Shown here one piece after another: positions 1 through 8,372 of a stretch of 64,000 bases of DNA. Both the position numbers and the translations under genes were made by a program. Under the pieces are notes generated by a model that saw only the letters and a list, made by a program, of their open reading frames with translations, was not told where the DNA came from and made no database searches. Within the stretch, counting starts at the first letter, position 1; every line of letters starts with the position of its first letter. Origin of the DNA: Kineosporia babensis (GTDB taxonomy: Bacteria > Actinomycetota > Actinomycetes > Actinomycetales > Kineosporiaceae). The DNA is taken from the NCBI RefSeq assembly GCF_021129305.1, contig NZ_JAJOMB010000012.1:124001-188000 (forward strand), read 5' to 3'.

Positions 1-683
1 AGCTGCTCGTCCTGCAGGGCGGCCGAGCCGGCCAGCGCCAGGTCGTACGCGCTGCTCACCTGGCCCTTGGCGTCCAGCCCGCTGGTGTTGCGGATCACCG
101 TGTCGAACGCGCCCAGTTCCTGCGCCTTGGCCCGCATCAGCTCGATCGCCGCATCGTTGCCGCCGACCAGATTGCCCAGGGCGTTGGCGGTGTCGTTGCC
201 GCTGCTCATCAGCAGGCCGTGCAGCAGGTCGTCGACGGTGTAACGGGAGCCCTCGACGATGCCGACCCGGGTGCCGTCGATGTTCGCGTCCTCGAAAGTG
301 CCGGTGTAGACCTGTTCCGGATCCAGGCCGGGGGCCAGGGCCAGCGAGGTGAACACCTTCAGCGTGGAGGCCGGGGCCAACGGCACGTGCACGTTCTTGG
401 CCGCGATGATCTCGCGCGAGTCCAGGTCGGCGACCAGCCACGCCGTCGCCTTGGGGGCGGGCGGCCGTGGAACCCCGGCGGGCAGGTTGGTGAGCACCTT
501 GCGGCTGATCAGCCGCTCGCCACCGACCCAGGACCGGGCCGCCGGGGCCACGAACTTCTTCTTCGGCTCCGGGGAGGCCACCCGGGCCTCGGCGAAACCG
601 GCTGTGCCCAGGGTCAAACCGGCGGCTACGGCGGTGGCGGCGAACAGGCGCAGCGGTCGCCGGGATCGGTAGGAACTGGACAT
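1..683 (-). CDS. D-alanyl-D-alanine carboxypeptidase, serine-type (partial, left edge)
   Basis: Penicillin-binding-type DD-carboxypeptidase that trims peptidoglycan stem peptides outside the membrane. The start ATG is at 681-683. Residues 1-32 form a signal peptide: an arginine-rich n-region, an Ala/Gly/Leu core and a likely cleavage after AEA. The nucleophile motif SxxK is visible as STLK about 105 residues in, and the SxN motif as SGN in the stretch SSGND. The C-terminal KTG motif lies beyond the window edge, so completeness cannot be judged. The family (peptidase S11/S13, dacB-like) is clear; the exact subfamily is not. It reads away from the window on the same strand as the downstream glycosyltransferase. 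Confidence 0.88.
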   Translation of the reverse strand, partial: MSSSYRSRRPLRLFAATAVAAGLTLGTAGFAEARVASPEPKKKFVAPAARSWVGGERLISRKVLTNLPAGVPRPPAPKATAWLVADLDSREIIAAKNVHVPLAPASTLKVFTSLALAPGLDPEQVYTGTFEDANIDGTRVGIVEGSRYTVDDLLHGLLMSSGNDTANALGNLVGGNDAAIELMRAKAQELGAFDTVIRNTSGLDAKGQVSSAYDLALAGSAALQDEQ

Positions 684-779
684 CGTGCGTCCGAGACTAC
701 CTGCCGTTCCCAGCGGCCAGAAGGAAATCCCCTGCACTCTCGGTGTGGTCAACCCCTCACCGAAAGTACTCGGCGCAGC

Positions 780-2009
780 TCAGGAGGCGACCACGGCATC
801 GGCGGCGAGGACACTGCGGTAGTGCCCGAGCAGTTCGTCGCCGAGCATCTCCCAGGTGTTGCGCTGCACGCCCACCCGGCCGGCCGCGCCCATCCAGCGG
901 CGCTGCTGCGGGTCGTTCACCAGGGTCTGCACGCAACGGCGCAGGTCGTCGTCGTCCTCGGGGGCGTAGAGCATGCCGTTCGTACCCGGGGTCACCAGGT
1001 CGAGCGGTCCGCCGGCGGCCGGTGCGACCACCGGAACTCCGCTGGCCATCGCCTCCTGCAAGGTCTGCCCGAAGGTCTCGGCGGTACCGGTGTGCACGAA
1101 CAGGTCCAGCGCGGCGAAGGTGTCGGCCAGGCCGTCGCCGTCCTGCCAGCCGACGAACGTGGCGTTCTTCAGGGTGCGCTCCAGCACCTTGCGATGCGGG
1201 CCGTCGCCGGCGATCACCAGGCGCACGTTGGGCAGACCGTCCAGGGCGGCCAGCCGGTCCACCCGCTTCTCGGTGGCCAGGCGGCCGACATATCCGAGGA
1301 GAACCTCACCGTTCGGGGCGAGCCGGGCGCGCAGGTCCTGCACGGCCGGGCTCTGGCGGCGGTCGGGATGGAACCGCTCGCTGTCCACCCCGCGCTGCCA
1401 CAGCGCCAGCCGGGGGATCGCATGCTCGCGCAGCTCCTCCAGGGCCGGGGTGGAGGGGGCCAGGGTCAGATCGGCCTGGGAGTGGATCCGGCGCACCCAC
1501 CGCCAGGCGGTGCTGGCCAGCGCGCCCATGTGGTGACGGGCCGCGAAAGCCGGTACGTCGGTCTGGAACACGGCCACACTCGGCACTCCGAGCTGCCCGG
1601 CCGCGGTCACTCCGACGGCGCCCAGGACGAAGGGGGAGGCGAGGTGGACGATGTCCGGACGAAAACCCGAGAGCGTGCGCAGCACCTTGGAGCTGGGCAT
1701 GCCGACCGGGAACTGGCGGTAGCTGAACGAGGGCACGCCGACCACCGGGAAGCCGGCGAAGCTCTGCGGAGCCGGGCCGGGGCAGATGACGACGGCCTCG
1801 TGGCCACGCCGGGCCAGGTGCTCCAGCACCCGGCAGACGCTGTTCGTGACGCCGTTGCCGGTGGGCAGGAACGATTCGGCGACGATCGCGACCCGCAGCG
1901 GACCCGGTCCGGGACCGCCTGCGGCACAAGGGAGCACGGGGGCAGAGGTGGGCCGGTCCCGGTGGAGGAGGCTCAGCTCGGGGGTACCCGTCACAGTCTC
2001 TTGCTGCAT
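780..2009 (-). CDS. GT4-family glycosyltransferase, probable GDP-mannose-dependent alpha-mannosyltransferase
   Basis: GT-B-fold glycosyltransferase of about 409 residues. The N-terminal Rossmann half begins with LRVAIVAESFLPTGNGVT and contains the acceptor-side motif DIVHLASPF. The C-terminal half has the nucleotide-sugar site: GYVGRLATEKRVDRL, then ETFGQTLQEAMASGVPVVAP, where the E-x7-E acidic pair is typical of GT4. The overall pattern resembles actinobacterial MgtA/PimB-like mannosyltransferases of cell-envelope glycolipids. The divergent neighbour makes GDP-mannose, which fits. The start is uncertain: ATG at 2009 lacks a good Shine-Dalgarno site, and an in-frame start further upstream at 2105 would add an unlikely 32-residue extension. 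Confidence 0.85.
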   Translation of the reverse strand: MQQETVTGTPELSLLHRDRPTSAPVLPCAAGGPGPGPLRVAIVAESFLPTGNGVTNSVCRVLEHLARRGHEAVVICPGPAPQSFAGFPVVGVPSFSYRQFPVGMPSSKVLRTLSGFRPDIVHLASPFVLGAVGVTAAGQLGVPSVAVFQTDVPAFAARHHMGALASTAWRWVRRIHSQADLTLAPSTPALEELREHAIPRLALWQRGVDSERFHPDRRQSPAVQDLRARLAPNGEVLLGYVGRLATEKRVDRLAALDGLPNVRLVIAGDGPHRKVLERTLKNATFVGWQDGDGLADTFAALDLFVHTGTAETFGQTLQEAMASGVPVVAPAAGGPLDLVTPGTNGMLYAPEDDDDLRRCVQTLVNDPQQRRWMGAAGRVGVQRNTWEMLGDELLGHYRSVLAADAVVAS

Positions 2010-2275
2010 GAGCGAAAGCTTCGGCCGATGGGGTGAGCTGTAGGGAAGCGGTACAGGTGAGAGAGGTGAACAGCTACCGGACAGGTGTTTTTCGCCCGCG
2101 CCCAACGGTCGCTCGATCGTCGCCCGCCGGTCATCGCCGCGCCGCCGCAGCGTGGTAGCGGTGTGTGGAGTGCTGACAGCCGGTGGTGACCGGGGCTGGG
2201 TGAAGTCGGGCTCATCGGGTGCTATTCCCCGGAGTTAGTCACGCAGAGGCAGGTGCTGGCCCTACGGTGGGGCAA

Positions 2276-3403
2276 GTGACCGACCAAGCGCGTGACTCGT
2301 CTGCCGGCCTGCCCGGGTTCTTCGCCATCGTGCCCGCCGGGGGCGCCGGCACCCGGTTATGGCCGCTCTCCCGCCAGGCCAGGCCGAAGTTCCTGCTCGA
2401 CCTCACCGGCTCCGGGCGCACCCTGCTGCAGCAGACCTGGGACCGGCTGCTGCCGCTGGCCGGGCCGGCCGGGATCACCGTGGTCACCGGCACCGTGCAC
2501 GCCGAGGCGGTCACCGGGCAGCTGCCCGACCTGAGCGACGCCAACCTGTTCACCGAGCCCAGCCCGCGCGACTCCGCGGCCGCGATCTGCCTCGCCGCTG
2601 CCGTCATCATGCAGCGCGACCCGGACGCGGTGATCGGCTCGTTCGCCGCCGACCACGTGATCCGCAACGCCGGCGGTTTCGAGGCTGCGGTGGCCGAGGC
2701 CGTGGCCGCCGCCCGGGACGGCCAGATCGTCACTCTGGGTATCGAGCCTGACCATGCCTCCACCGCGTTCGGCTACATCCGGGTCGGCGAGCCGCTGGGC
2801 CTGGCCGAGGCGCCCTCGGCGTGCAAGGTCGAGCGGTTCGTGGAGAAGCCCGACGCCGAGACCGCCACCCGCTACCTCGAAGAGGGCGGGTACCGCTGGA
2901 ACGCCGGGATGTTCGTGGCCCGCGCCGACGTGCTGCTGGCCGAGCTGGAGCGCAACCGCCCGGAGCTCTACGCCGGGGTGATGCGGATCGCCAAGGCCTG
3001 GGACACCGACGAGCGGGCGGCCACGATCGAGGAGTTCTGGCCGCAGCTGGAGAAGGTGGCGATCGACTACGCCATCGCCGAGCCCGCCGCCGCCGCGGGC
3101 CGGGTCGCCGTGGTCCCGGCCGCGCTCGGCTGGGACGACATCGGCGACTGGGCCTCGCTGGCCGCGCTGCTGCCCGGCGACGCGGCGCTGAAGGTGGTCG
3201 GTGACGCCGCGCAGGTGCTGGACGTGGACGCCTCCGGCATCGCGGTGCCGGCCGGCGAGCGGCTGGTCGCGGTCCTGGGCCTGAAGGACGTGGTGGTGAT
3301 CGACACCCCGTCTGCGGTTCTGGTCACCACCCGGGAGTGGGCGCAGGACGTGAAGAAGGTGGTCGAGACGCTGACCGAACTCGGACGTCACGATCTGCGA
3401 TAG
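2276..3403 (+). CDS. manC: Mannose-1-phosphate guanylyltransferase
   Basis: Makes GDP-mannose from mannose-1-phosphate and GTP, the donor for mannosylated lipids, glycans and proteins. The signature PAGGAGTRLWPLS is near residue 25, followed by PKFLLDLTG. Later come FTEPSPRDSAAAI, GYIRVGEP, FVEKPDAETA and WNAGMFVARADVL, all typical of the sugar nucleotidyltransferase fold, and the length (about 375 aa) is normal for the single-domain form without an isomerase. I chose GTG at 2276 because GGTGGGG lies about 6 bases upstream; a GTG at 2219 would add a non-conserved leader. It is divergent from a mannosyltransferase-like gene. Confidence 0.92.
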   Translation: MTDQARDSSAGLPGFFAIVPAGGAGTRLWPLSRQARPKFLLDLTGSGRTLLQQTWDRLLPLAGPAGITVVTGTVHAEAVTGQLPDLSDANLFTEPSPRDSAAAICLAAAVIMQRDPDAVIGSFAADHVIRNAGGFEAAVAEAVAAARDGQIVTLGIEPDHASTAFGYIRVGEPLGLAEAPSACKVERFVEKPDAETATRYLEEGGYRWNAGMFVARADVLLAELERNRPELYAGVMRIAKAWDTDERAATIEEFWPQLEKVAIDYAIAEPAAAAGRVAVVPAALGWDDIGDWASLAALLPGDAALKVVGDAAQVLDVDASGIAVPAGERLVAVLGLKDVVVIDTPSAVLVTTREWAQDVKKVVETLTELGRHDLR

Positions 3404-3463
3404 CCCGCATGCTCCACGTATGAGCTAATTCCTGATGACGGCTGGCGATCATCGGGGAGCGGT

Positions 3464-4192
3464 ATGTCACCACGCACTGAGCACCGCGTACGCAACGATC
3501 CCGCTCAGTACGACGATCTGACCGATCAGTGGTGGCGCCCGCACGGGAAGTTCGCGGCGCTGCACTGGCTGGCCCGCGCGCGAGCCGGCCTGATCCCCGA
3601 CCCACCCCGGCCGGGGGCGCCGCTGCTCGACGTGGCCTGCGGGGCCGGGCTGCTGCAGCCCCACCTCACCGGGCGACTGGCGGGCTGGGTCCACACCGGC
3701 GTGGACCTGTCCCTGCTCTCGCTGCGCCAGGCCCGCACCCACGGGGTGACGGCAGTGGCCGCCGACGCCGGGCGCCTGCCCTTCGCAGACCACTCGTTCG
3801 AGTGCGTGGTCGCCGGCGAGGTGCTCGAGCACCTGCCCGACCTGCCCAGTGCGGTGGCGGAAATCTGCCGGGTACTCGCCCCCGGCGGCACGCTGGTGAT
3901 GGACACCCTGAACAACACCTGGCTCTGCCGTCTCGCGCTGGTCCGGATCGCCGAGCATCTGCCCGGTGGGCCACCCGCCGGCGTCCACGACCCGGCCCTC
4001 CTGGTCTCCCCGAACGTCCTCAATGAACTTCTGGCCCAGCACGGCGTGCGGATGCACCGCCCTACCGGACTGCGCCCGGCGGCCGGGCAGTATCTGGCCT
4101 GGCTGGCCCGGCGGCGCGAGGACGTCACCATGCTGCCCACCCGGTCGGTCTCGATGCTCTATCAGGCGACCGCGACGAAGGACGCCTCTTGA
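3464..4192 (+). CDS. UbiG-like class I SAM-dependent methyltransferase
   Basis: 242-residue methyltransferase. The N-terminal part (QYDDLTDQWWRPHGKF) resembles the UbiG/Coq3 O-methyltransferase lead-in. SAM motif I is LLDVACGAGLLQPHL, an acidic residue follows in GVDLS, and motif II/post-I is AGEVLEHLPDLPSAVAEICRV with LAPGGTLVMDT. The stop overlaps the start of the type III polyketide synthase gene (TTGA), so the two are translationally coupled and probably act together, for instance by O- or C-methylating the polyketide product. This differs from the srs phenolic-lipid operon, whose methyltransferase is, as I recall, a membrane ICMT type. The start ATG has GGGGAG four bases upstream. Confidence 0.85.
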   Translation: MSPRTEHRVRNDPAQYDDLTDQWWRPHGKFAALHWLARARAGLIPDPPRPGAPLLDVACGAGLLQPHLTGRLAGWVHTGVDLSLLSLRQARTHGVTAVAADAGRLPFADHSFECVVAGEVLEHLPDLPSAVAEICRVLAPGGTLVMDTLNNTWLCRLALVRIAEHLPGGPPAGVHDPALLVSPNVLNELLAQHGVRMHRPTGLRPAAGQYLAWLARRREDVTMLPTRSVSMLYQATATKDAS

Positions 4193-5277
4193 GCGGCACC
4201 GGCCGCGAGCGTCCGTTGCTCAGTGGTCATCGGGCGGTGATCACCGGCCACGGCGAGGCCGTCCCGGAACCCTTTGGCCAGGAAGAGATCTGGGACGAGG
4301 TGTTCGCCCGCGACCTGAACGGCGACCGGGTGGCCCGTCAGATCTTCCTGCGGGCCGGGATCACCACCCGGCACGCCAGCGTGGACCCGCGCCGCACCGA
4401 TGTCAGCGGCTGGAGCACCGGCGACCGGATGCGGCGTTACGTCACCGACGGCCGGAAGCTGGGTAGGGCGGCGGTGCAGGCGGCGCTGGCCGATGCCGGC
4501 CGTCGGCCCGACGAGATCGGCCTGTTCGTGGTGGTCTCCTGCACCGGCTACGCCACCCCCGGCCTGGACATCATGCTCGCCGACGAACTGGGGATGGACC
4601 CGAACGTGCGCCGGCTGATCGTCGGCCATATGGGTTGCTATGCAGCAATTCCCGGCCTGAACGCAGCCGCCGACTTCGTCCGCGCCCAGGGCCGGCCCGC
4701 CCTGCTGCTGTGCGTCGAGCTGACCAGCCTGCACCGGCAGCGTTCGGACGATCCCTCGGACCTGCAGACCGTGGTCTCGCACGCGCTCTTCGCCGACGCC
4801 GCGGCGGCCGTGGTGCTGGAACCCGACTCCGCTACCGGTCTGGAACTGCTGCACACCACCGCCACCACCGTCCCCGGCACCGAGGAACTGATGACCTGGG
4901 ACGTCACCGCCCACGGCTTCCGGATGGGGCTCTCGCCGAAGGTTCCGGACGTGCTGGCCGGGCAGGTCGAGGAGGCGACGGCCGAGCTGGTCGGGCCGTT
5001 CGGCTTCACGACGCCGGACGTGGCGGGCTGGGCGGTACACCCGGGTGGCCGACGGATCGTCGAAGTCGTCGCCGAACGGTTACGGCTGGCTGACCCACTG
5101 GTAGCCGAGAGCCGGGACGTCCTGGACCGGTACGGAAACTGCTCTTCGGCGACCGTCCTGATGGTGCTTGACCGGATTCGCCGGGGCCGCGCGCTGCGGC
5201 CCGGGGATCCGGTGGTGGCCATGGCTTTCGGGCCCGGCCTGACCCTGTGCAGCGCGCTTCTGAGAACGGCTTGTTAA
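4189..5277 (+). CDS. Type III polyketide synthase (chalcone synthase family)
   Basis: Homodimeric ketosynthase that extends a CoA-linked starter with malonyl-CoA and cyclises the chain. The catalytic triad is visible: Cys150 in GHMGCYAAIPGL, His284 in WAVHPGGRRI and Asn317 in RYGNCSSATVLMVL. The length (362 aa) is standard, and the C-terminal GxGLT-type loop is AFGPGLTLCS. It starts with TTG overlapping the methyltransferase stop by 4 nt. Bacterial members make tetrahydroxynaphthalene, alkylresorcinols or alkylpyrones; the product cannot be told from sequence. No hydroxylase, prenyltransferase or fatty-acid starter genes adjoin it, so this is a minimal two-gene unit. Confidence 0.93.
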   Translation: MSGTGRERPLLSGHRAVITGHGEAVPEPFGQEEIWDEVFARDLNGDRVARQIFLRAGITTRHASVDPRRTDVSGWSTGDRMRRYVTDGRKLGRAAVQAALADAGRRPDEIGLFVVVSCTGYATPGLDIMLADELGMDPNVRRLIVGHMGCYAAIPGLNAAADFVRAQGRPALLLCVELTSLHRQRSDDPSDLQTVVSHALFADAAAAVVLEPDSATGLELLHTTATTVPGTEELMTWDVTAHGFRMGLSPKVPDVLAGQVEEATAELVGPFGFTTPDVAGWAVHPGGRRIVEVVAERLRLADPLVAESRDVLDRYGNCSSATVLMVLDRIRRGRALRPGDPVVAMAFGPGLTLCSALLRTAC

Positions 5278-5340
5278 ATCGCTGCCGTACTCCGTTCGGG
5301 TGCAAGAAATCACACCGCACGGGTCTATGCTCGCTGGATC

Positions 5341-6522
5341 GTGAACATTCCCGAGGTCGCTTCCCTGGTAGCGGCGTATGCCGAAGAGCTCATCGACGTG
5401 CGCCGGGACATCCACACGCATCCGGAGCTCGGTTTCCAGGAGATGCGTACCACCGCGCTGGTGTTCGACCGGCTGGCCAAGGCCGGGCTGGACCCGCAGC
5501 GGCTCACCGGTGGCACCGGACTGTGGTGCGACATCGGCTCGGACCGGGGTCACACGGTCGCGTTGCGCGCCGACCTGGACGCGCTGCCGATGATCGATGC
5601 CTGCGGACGTCCGTGGGCCTCGGTGAACGAGGGCGCCACTCATGCGTGTGGTCACGACGTGCACACCACCGCGCTGCTCGGCGCCGCACTCGCGCTGGCC
5701 GACCTGCACGAGCGCTCGCCGCTGCCGGGCCGGGTCCGGCTGATCTTCCAGCCCGCCGAGGAGAAGATGCCCGGCGGCGCGCTGAAGGTGCTCGGCGAGG
5801 GCATTCTCGACGAGGTCACCCGGGCCTACGCCCTGCACTGCGACCCGCACACCGACGTGGGCCACATCGGCTCCCGGGTCGGCCCGATCACCGCGGCCGC
5901 CGACCGGGTGCACGTCACGCTGCACGGGCACGGCGGTCACACCTCGCGCCCGCACCTCACCGAGGACGTCATCTTCGCCCTGGCCGAGGTGGTCACCGGC
6001 GTGCCGGCTGCGCTCTCGCGCCGGCTCGACCCGCGGGCCGGGGCCTCGATGGTCTGGGGCCGGATCAACGCCGGCGTGGCGATGAACGCGATCCCGGCCG
6101 GCGGTGAGGTGGCCGGGACGTTCCGCTGCCTGGACAGCACGGTCTGGACCATCGCCGGCTCGATCATCACCGACACCATTCACCAGGTGGTGCAGCCCTA
6201 CGGAGTGCGGGCCGAGGTGAACTACCAGCGCGGGGTGCCGCCCACGGTCAACGAGGCGCAGGCGGTGGCGATCGCCGAGGCCGCGGTGAAGGCCGAGCTC
6301 GGTGAAGAGGCACTGCAGCTGACCCCGCAGAGCCTGGGCGGCGAGGACTTCGCCTGGATCCTGGAGAAGGTGCCCGGCGCGATGGTCCGGCTCGGTACCC
6401 GGGTGCCCGGCGGAACCACCTACGACCTGCACCGGCCCGACTTCGATGTGGACGAGCGGGCGATCGGGATCGGGGCGACGTTCCTGGCGGCCACTGCGGT
6501 GCGGGACCTGTTCACACCCTGA
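5341..6522 (+). CDS. M20D-family amidohydrolase (N-acyl-amino-acid or indole-conjugate hydrolase type)
   Basis: Metal-dependent amidohydrolase of 393 residues. Motifs in order are RRDIHTHPELGFQEMRT, RADLDALPM, HACGHDVHTTALLG (metal-binding Cys and His), PAEEKMPGGA (catalytic Glu) and HGHGGHTSRP in the dimerisation lid. Near the C-terminus GGEDFAWILE carries the last metal-ligand region. It resembles mycobacterial AmiA1/AmiB1, which lie near deoD there, and related genes for nucleoside salvage also lie nearby here. The natural substrate is unknown. GTG at 5341 has no clear Shine-Dalgarno site; TATGCT at 5326-5331 suggests a leaderless or near-leaderless transcript. Confidence 0.9.
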   Translation: MNIPEVASLVAAYAEELIDVRRDIHTHPELGFQEMRTTALVFDRLAKAGLDPQRLTGGTGLWCDIGSDRGHTVALRADLDALPMIDACGRPWASVNEGATHACGHDVHTTALLGAALALADLHERSPLPGRVRLIFQPAEEKMPGGALKVLGEGILDEVTRAYALHCDPHTDVGHIGSRVGPITAAADRVHVTLHGHGGHTSRPHLTEDVIFALAEVVTGVPAALSRRLDPRAGASMVWGRINAGVAMNAIPAGGEVAGTFRCLDSTVWTIAGSIITDTIHQVVQPYGVRAEVNYQRGVPPTVNEAQAVAIAEAAVKAELGEEALQLTPQSLGGEDFAWILEKVPGAMVRLGTRVPGGTTYDLHRPDFDVDERAIGIGATFLAATAVRDLFTP

Positions 6523-6558
6523 GCGGCAGGCTTGCGGGTGGGTCCGGAGCGGCCCGGC

Positions 6559-6948
6559 TCAGGCGCGTTGCTGTCGGGACATCGCCCAGCGGCCCAGGTC
6601 CACCAGCCCCAGGAGCACCAGCAGGACGGCGCCGGTGGCGATGTTGGCAAAGAAGTAGAGAGCCGGCATCAGCCAGCCGTCTTCGGTCAGACGCTGGATG
6701 TCGATCACGGTCAGCAGAGCGAAGGCGGCCAGCGGCAGTCCGAGCAGACCGAGGAGCCCGGCCCTGGGGTAGAACCGGGAGGCCGGGCGGGTTGCGACGA
6801 TCCGGTGGTTCACCCAGTAGGCCAGCAGCACGGCCGGGGTCAGGAAGAACGGCCCGGCCGGGTAGACCGGAGAGATGCCGATCAGCGCCACCGTCGCCGC
6901 GGCGGTCGCTGACAGCAGCCAGCGCGGGGTCTGAGCACGGACAGCCAT
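6559..6948 (-). CDS. Small membrane protein of unknown function
   Basis: 129-residue protein with about four hydrophobic segments: residues about 11-28 (ATAAATVALIGISPVY), 34-48 (FFLTPAVLLAYWV), 64-82 and 95-117. It ends in a short basic tail (RQQRA). No domain is recognised. It sits alone on the minus strand between the plus-strand amidohydrolase and the nucleoside transport operon, so no functional partner can be inferred. Codon usage looks like its neighbours, which supports it being a real gene. Confidence 0.65.
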   Translation of the reverse strand: MAVRAQTPRWLLSATAAATVALIGISPVYPAGPFFLTPAVLLAYWVNHRIVATRPASRFYPRAGLLGLLGLPLAAFALLTVIDIQRLTEDGWLMPALYFFANIATGAVLLVLLGLVDLGRWAMSRQQRA

Positions 6949-7121
6949 CCGGCGACGATAGCGCTGGGCGGTTTGTGCGGTATGAGTGTTTCGGGACCGG
7001 GTCCGATGAAGTCTTCGGCCATCCGGGCCAATGACGAACAGATTTCCACGATCACGATCCGGCTACCGAACGGTGCTCGGTCAGAATCGGCGAGAAATTG
7101 CAGCTATGGTCGCCCGTGATA

Positions 7122-7194
7122 CCGGCCCGACAGGGCCGGGACCGGGGCAGTTGTCCTGGGAGTCACTTCCCGGCAACTCTCGGTTCGTCCCAGG
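7122..7194 (+). promoter_or_regulatory. Structured 5' leader of the nucleoside uptake operon
   Basis: Two stem-loops lie just before the lipoprotein gene. The first pairs 7122-7128 with 7133-7139 (7 bp GC stem, GACA loop). The second pairs 7155-7161 (CCTGGGA) with 7188-7194 (TCCCAGG) around a 26-nt loop and ends 8 bases before the Shine-Dalgarno AAGGAGG at 7203-7209. I do not recognise a known riboswitch class. The second stem is placed so that it could influence ribosome access. Confidence 0.4.
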
Positions 7195-7214
7195 TAATCA
7201 TGAAGGAGGCACCT

Positions 7215-8267
7215 GTGCGCCGGGTGACCAAACTGGTCGCGGTGGCAGCGGCCGCGACATTCAGCCTCGCCGCCTGTGGTGGCGGGAGCGACTCCGACAC
7301 GGTCGACTCGGGCGACAGCCCGACGTCGGACATCAAGGTCGGCCTGGCCTACGACGTAGGCGGCCGCGGCGACCAGTCCTTCAACGACTCGGCGGCCGCC
7401 GGCCTGGACAAGGCCAAGGACGAGTTCGGCGTCGAGATCAAGGAACTCGAGGCCAGCAACGGTGAGACCGACGCGGCCCGCGAGGAGCGGCTGCGGCTGC
7501 TCGCCGACGGTGGCTTCAACCCGGTGATCGGTGTCGGCTTCGCCTACGCCACCTCGATGGGCAAGGTCGCCGAGGAGTTCCCGGACACCCAGTTCGCGAT
7601 CATCGACGACGAGACCCTCGCCGAGACCCCGAACGTGACCTCGCTGGTCTTCGCCGAGGAGCAGGGCTCGTACCTGGTTGGCGCGATCGCCGCCGAGGCC
7701 TCCAAGACCGGCAACGTCGGCTACGTCGGCGGCGTGAACACCCCGCTGCTGCAGAAGTTCGAGGCCGGCTTCAAGCAGGGCGCCGAGGCCGTGAACAAGG
7801 ACATCGAGGTCCAGGTCAAGTACCTGAGCCAGCCGCCGGACTTCAGCGGTTTCGCCGCCCCCGACAAGGGTGAGACCACGGCGCAGGGCATGATCGACGC
7901 CGGTGCCGACGTGATCTACGCCGCCGCGGGTGGTTCCGGTGGTGGCGTGTTCAAGGCGATCAAGGCCGCCGGGGCCGACCACTGGGCGATCGGTGTCGAC
8001 TCCGACCAGTACCTGACCGCCGAGGCCGACGTGAAGGACATCATCCTCACCTCGATGCTCAAGCGCGTCGACACCGCGGTCTACGACTTCGTGAAGTCGT
8101 CGGTCGACGGTGAGGTGCTGACCGGCGTGCAGCGCTTCGACCTCTCCGACGAGGGTGTGGCCTACTCGCTGTCCAACGAGGCCGCGATCGAGCCGTTCAC
8201 CGCCAAGGCGGACGAGCTCAAGGAGCAGATCATCGGCGGCGAGATCAAGGTCTCGGACAAGCCGTAG
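7215..8267 (+). CDS. BMP-family nucleoside-binding lipoprotein (ABC transporter)
   Basis: Extracellular substrate-binding protein of the Bmp/Med/PnrA family, which captures purine or other nucleosides for an ABC importer. The start is GTG at 7215, preceded by a perfect AAGGAGG five bases upstream, so the more upstream ATG at 7200 is rejected. The signal peptide leads to a lipobox LAAC about 21 residues in, so the protein should be lipid-anchored. Family features include GRGDQSFNDSAAAGLDKA, GVGFAYATSMGKVAEEFPD, EEQGSYLVGAIAAEASKTG, VGGVNTPLLQKFEAGFKQG and YAAAGGSGGGVFKA. It is the first gene of the operon that continues with ATPase, permeases, cytidine deaminase and thymidine phosphorylase. 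Confidence 0.93.
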   Translation: MRRVTKLVAVAAAATFSLAACGGGSDSDTVDSGDSPTSDIKVGLAYDVGGRGDQSFNDSAAAGLDKAKDEFGVEIKELEASNGETDAAREERLRLLADGGFNPVIGVGFAYATSMGKVAEEFPDTQFAIIDDETLAETPNVTSLVFAEEQGSYLVGAIAAEASKTGNVGYVGGVNTPLLQKFEAGFKQGAEAVNKDIEVQVKYLSQPPDFSGFAAPDKGETTAQGMIDAGADVIYAAAGGSGGGVFKAIKAAGADHWAIGVDSDQYLTAEADVKDIILTSMLKRVDTAVYDFVKSSVDGEVLTGVQRFDLSDEGVAYSLSNEAAIEPFTAKADELKEQIIGGEIKVSDKP

Positions 8268-8290
8268 CCTGCGATCTGGCACTAACCTGG

Positions 8291-8325
8291 CCGCCGTTCC
8301 ACCTGTCCGACGGGTGGAACGGCGG
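8291..8325 (+). promoter_or_regulatory. Intercistronic stem-loop between binding-protein and ATPase genes
   Basis: Perfect 13-bp inverted repeat (8291-8303 and 8313-8325) with a 9-nt loop in the 105-bp gap after the lipoprotein gene. No U-tract follows, so it is more likely a partial terminator or 3' RNA-stability hairpin. That would let the cell make more binding protein than membrane components, a common arrangement in ABC importer operons. Confidence 0.6.
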
Positions 8326-8372
8326 TCCGGTGTATCAACTGGAAACGGAAGTCCAGCAGTGGTGAAGAAGGT

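Noticed and set aside
219-2036. 605-codon plus-strand ORF across the carboxypeptidase and glycosyltransferase genes
   Set aside because: It is an antisense shadow in GC-rich DNA; the minus-strand frames contain clear catalytic motifs.
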